Assembly: GCA_963714325.1 (NCBI GenBank)
Contig: CAVQOB010000003.1
Coordinates: 310,001-374,000 of the forward strand
DNA from: CAVQOB01 sp963714325
GTDB taxonomy: Bacteria > Pseudomonadota > Alphaproteobacteria > Rhizobiales > Hyphomicrobiaceae
Direction: 5' to 3'
DNA: 64,000 nt
Position numbers and translations under genes: made by a program. Under the pieces are notes generated by a model that worked only from the letters and a program-made list of their open reading frames with translations, searched no databases and had not been told where the DNA came from. Positions 61,900 through 64,000 of this stretch are shown here, piece by piece. The stretch's first letter is position 1. Each line of letters opens with the position of its first letter.

Positions 61900-62562
61900 C
61901 TAGGCACCCGGCGCGTTGATGCCGGTGCCGATGGGGCAGGAGAGGCCGGTGCCGCCGAGGCCGCAGTAGCCGTGTGGGACTTTGGAGAGATATTGCTGGT
62001 GGTAGGCTTCGGCGAAATAGAATTCACTGGCGGACTGGATTTCGGTGGTGATGGCGGCGAAGCCGTTGGCCGAGAGGACGCGGCCGTAAGCAGCTTTTGA
62101 TGCTTCGGCGGCGGCGCGTTGGGCGTCCGAGAACGTGTAGATGCCCGAACGATACTGCGTGCCAACGTCGTTGCCCTGGCGCATACCTTGGGTCGGCTCG
62201 TGGCTTTCCCAGAAGGTCTTGAGCAACTTTTCGTAACTGATGATTTTCGGGTCGTGGACGACGAGGACGACTTCGTTGTGGCCGGTGCGGCCGGAGCAGA
62301 CTTCCTCGTAGGTGGCGTTCGGCGTTTGCCCAGCCGAATAACCGACGGCGGTAATCCAGATGCCATCGCCCAGTTGCCAGAATTTGCGTTCGGCACCCCA
62401 GAAGCAGCCCATGCCGAACATCGCCTGCTCGAGGCCAGCGGGATAAGGGCCTTGCAGAGCTCGGCCGCTGATATGATGCGTCGCGGCGGTTGGGAGGGGG
62501 CTCGCGCGGCCCGGGAGTGCGGCGCCGGCGGCTGGCATTTCGGGCTTCTTCTTGAAGAACAT
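61900..62562 (-). CDS. msrA: Peptide methionine sulfoxide reductase A
   Basis: 220 residues. The active site is MFGMGCFWGAERKFWQLGDG (GCFWG, nucleophilic Cys). Further landmarks are YSAGQTPNATYEEVCSGRTG, FWESHEPTQGMRQGNDVGTQ, YRSGIYTFSDAQ and AEAYHQQYLSKVPHGYCGLG with the resolving-Cys region. It reduces methionine-S-sulfoxide in proteins. About 45 extra N-terminal residues (MFFKKKPEMPAAGAALPGRA) carry no clear signal. Divergent from the membrane protein at 62691. Confidence 0.96.
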   Translation of the reverse strand: MFFKKKPEMPAAGAALPGRASPLPTAATHHISGRALQGPYPAGLEQAMFGMGCFWGAERKFWQLGDGIWITAVGYSAGQTPNATYEEVCSGRTGHNEVVLVVHDPKIISYEKLLKTFWESHEPTQGMRQGNDVGTQYRSGIYTFSDAQRAAAEASKAAYGRVLSANGFAAITTEIQSASEFYFAEAYHQQYLSKVPHGYCGLGGTGLSCPIGTGINAPGA

Positions 62563-62690
62563 GGTCGGAGGTCCGATGCTGGGTGGGGAGCTTTGATGGT
62601 AGCGCTGATATAAGCGATAGTCGACGTGTTACCAGAAGGCGATGGGATCACATCGTCGTGGGCGGCGTTGTTTATGCAAAGGAAAATGGG

Positions 62691-63482
62691 ATGATCGAAA
62701 CGCCGGGACGTCCGCCCCGCGCTGTCTATGAGGCGGGACATGGCAAGCGGGTTGTTCTTGCAGCGGCTTTCCTGCTGTTGCTGCCGTTTTTTCTGAGCCT
62801 TGGGCCGATGCTGTTCCAGCGTTACCGCCACGGCTTGCTGACGGATGTCAGCGGGTTGATGGTGTTCGCGGCGTTCTTTGCGGGGCTGATGGGGCTGATC
62901 GGCGCGCAGCTCGTGCATTCGATCCGTTCGCGCGTGGTGTTATCGGATGCGTCGATTCAATTCACGCTGCCGAGGATGCGGCGTGGGGTGCCGACGCTCA
63001 GCTTCATGAAACGCGAAATTCCTTACGATGAGATACGGTCGGTCGAGACACGTTGCGAGGTCTATGGCGGTCGACTGGTGCCGGTGATGCTGAAGTCAAC
63101 GCGGCTGACGACGCGGGGCGGAGAGACGATTGTGCTCGGAGCGGTCAACGAAGGCAATCCAGAGAAAGCGTTTCCGTTTCCGGAGATCGGCGCCGCAATC
63201 GCGGCGCGGGCGGGGATCAGTCTCGCGGATCGCGGCGTTGTGCGGCGCTCGGCGGCGAAGTGGGTCATGGGATTGGTCTCGACGGCGGATGACAATGTGG
63301 CGCTGTCGGAGGCCGAGATCGCGGCCCTCAGAGTTCGTCATCGCCGTTGGATGAAAGCGTTGGTTGGTGTTGTGGGGTTGCTGGTTGCCGGCGGGATCGC
63401 GATCGACGTGTTGACGGCGCCGACGACGTCATTTGCCGATGCGTTCGCGAATGGTGCGCCTGTATCGGTGCCGAAACGCTAG
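62691..63482 (+). CDS. Membrane protein of unknown function
   Basis: 263 residues from ATG 62691, preceded by AAAGGAAAA. Two N-terminal spans (VVLAAAFLLLLPFFLSLGPM and VFAAFFAGLMGLIGAQLVHS) are followed by a PH-like cytoplasmic domain (VVLSDASIQFTLPRMRRGVP, FMKREIPYDEIRSVETRCEV and GGETIVLGAVNEGNPEKAFP). A third span (VGVVGLLVAGGIAIDVLTAP) lies near the C-terminus. The arrangement resembles bacterial PH/YdbS-type membrane proteins, but no firm family is assigned. Confidence 0.7.
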   Translation: MIETPGRPPRAVYEAGHGKRVVLAAAFLLLLPFFLSLGPMLFQRYRHGLLTDVSGLMVFAAFFAGLMGLIGAQLVHSIRSRVVLSDASIQFTLPRMRRGVPTLSFMKREIPYDEIRSVETRCEVYGGRLVPVMLKSTRLTTRGGETIVLGAVNEGNPEKAFPFPEIGAAIAARAGISLADRGVVRRSAAKWVMGLVSTADDNVALSEAEIAALRVRHRRWMKALVGVVGLLVAGGIAIDVLTAPTTSFADAFANGAPVSVPKR

Positions 63483-63541
63483 CGGATCAAGTATCAAGGT
63501 GTCATACCAACAAGCCCTTGTTTTGACCGCACCGTAAAATT

Positions 63542-63690
63542 CGTCATGGCCGCGAAGGCGGCCACCCAAGCCGGCTGTAAGTGGTCACAGTCGAAGAAGT
63601 CGCATGGGGTCGAATGATGGGTGGGATGACTGGCGTAGAGATCCTGAGCCAATTTGACTGGCTTGGGTGGCCGCCTTCGCGGCCATGACG
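63542..63690. repeat. REP-pair (BIME/MITE-like) element, copy C
   Basis: Inverted arms 63542-63571 and 63661-63690 match copies A and B. The 89-bp centre is unique. It lies in the 427-bp stretch 63483-63909, which otherwise shows no gene I can support. Confidence 0.85.
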
Positions 63691-63909
63691 AACAAGGTTG
63701 TGCAGGTCGAAAATTTCGCTCGCTGGTATCAGACGCATGCGACTGACATCTTCGTGCGAGAGTTCCGACCTGAAGCGGTCGGAACTCTCGCGTTGCGGCG
63801 CTTGCTGCCTGAGCCGCGGTCGCGGCCTCGCCGAGCGAGTGAGGATGACAGGTATTTGATTTCGCTCGGCGGTATGACACCATACCGCGCGTGCGCGATG
63901 GCGGGGGTG

Positions 63910-64000
63910 CTACGCCTCGCGCTTGTTGCTGGAGCGCGGGTTGGTGCGTTTTTGCGCGCCCGCGGCGGGTGGTGGCGCGAGGATCGGGCCGATCGCCGCG
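63910..64000 (-). CDS. Possible C-terminal end of a gene running off the window
   Basis: The reverse strand reads AAIGPILAPPPAAGAQKRTN PRSSNKREA and then a TAG at 63910-63912. The basic, Pro/Ala-rich end resembles a disordered protein tail. Only 30 codons are visible, so neither the gene nor its product can be confirmed. Confidence 0.3.
   Translation of the reverse strand, partial: AAIGPILAPPPAAGAQKRTNPRSSNKREA

Overview
The window is about 62-65% GC, densely coded on both strands, and looks like a chromosomal segment of an alphaproteobacterium of the order Hyphomicrobiales (Rhizobiales). The placement rests on gene order: irr divergent from fabA-fabB-fabI; secA beside a parvulin isomerase; plsX-fabH-ihfA-merR; nadD-rsfS-rlmH; accB-accC; and the small RHH and DUF4169 pair. 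No genus can be named from sequence alone.

Layout. 0-12.5 kb: end of a threonine ammonia-lyase gene, an Lrp/AsnC regulator, small secreted proteins, a 3-hydroxyisobutyrate dehydrogenase-like enzyme, two large unrecognised envelope-type proteins, anmK, a class I aminotransferase, an M48-TPR metalloprotease and a DsbA-like thioredoxin. 12-16.6 kb: accB, accC, rlmH, rsfS, nadD and an SDR. 17-23 kb: a leftward TRAP-transporter operon (dctP, small membrane protein, dctQ, an extra MFS/Tlc-like carrier, dctM) ending in a HisD-family dehydrogenase of the HpsN (sulfopropanediol dehydrogenase) type. 23-33 kb: ispA, rpmF, a degenerate GGDEF-EAL protein and xdhABC. 33-38 kb: irr, fabA-fabB-fabI and murI. 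38-50 kb: an AstE-like deacylase, secA, a parvulin, a GT4 glycosyltransferase, an amidohydrolase, a DUF559 gene embedded in GC-rich repeats, a low-GC orphan and a UvrD-family helicase. 50-64 kb: AsmA, an RHH/DUF4169 pair, plsX-fabH-ihfA-merR, ruvC, an intact IS4-family insertion sequence, msrA and a membrane protein.

Functionally the segment is mostly housekeeping: fatty-acid synthesis (accBC, plsX, fabH, fabA, fabB, fabI), NAD and ribosome biogenesis, protein export and folding, and cell wall recycling and precursors (anmK, murI). Two catabolic modules are added: purine oxidation (xdhABC) and a TRAP-fed dehydrogenase operon.

Two cross-cutting observations matter most. First, at least eleven single-base indels break otherwise well-conserved genes, including the normally essential murI; three of them cancel out inside the uvrD tail. 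This points to sequence or assembly error rather than mass pseudogenisation. Second, three families of palindromic intergenic repeats occur: 145-159 bp REP-pair elements, CCTCTCCC/GGGAGAGG palindromes around the DUF559 gene, and a CGGAAA-type palindrome. One IS sits exactly in the loop of one such palindrome with an 11-bp target duplication. No rRNA, tRNA, CRISPR array or prophage was found.
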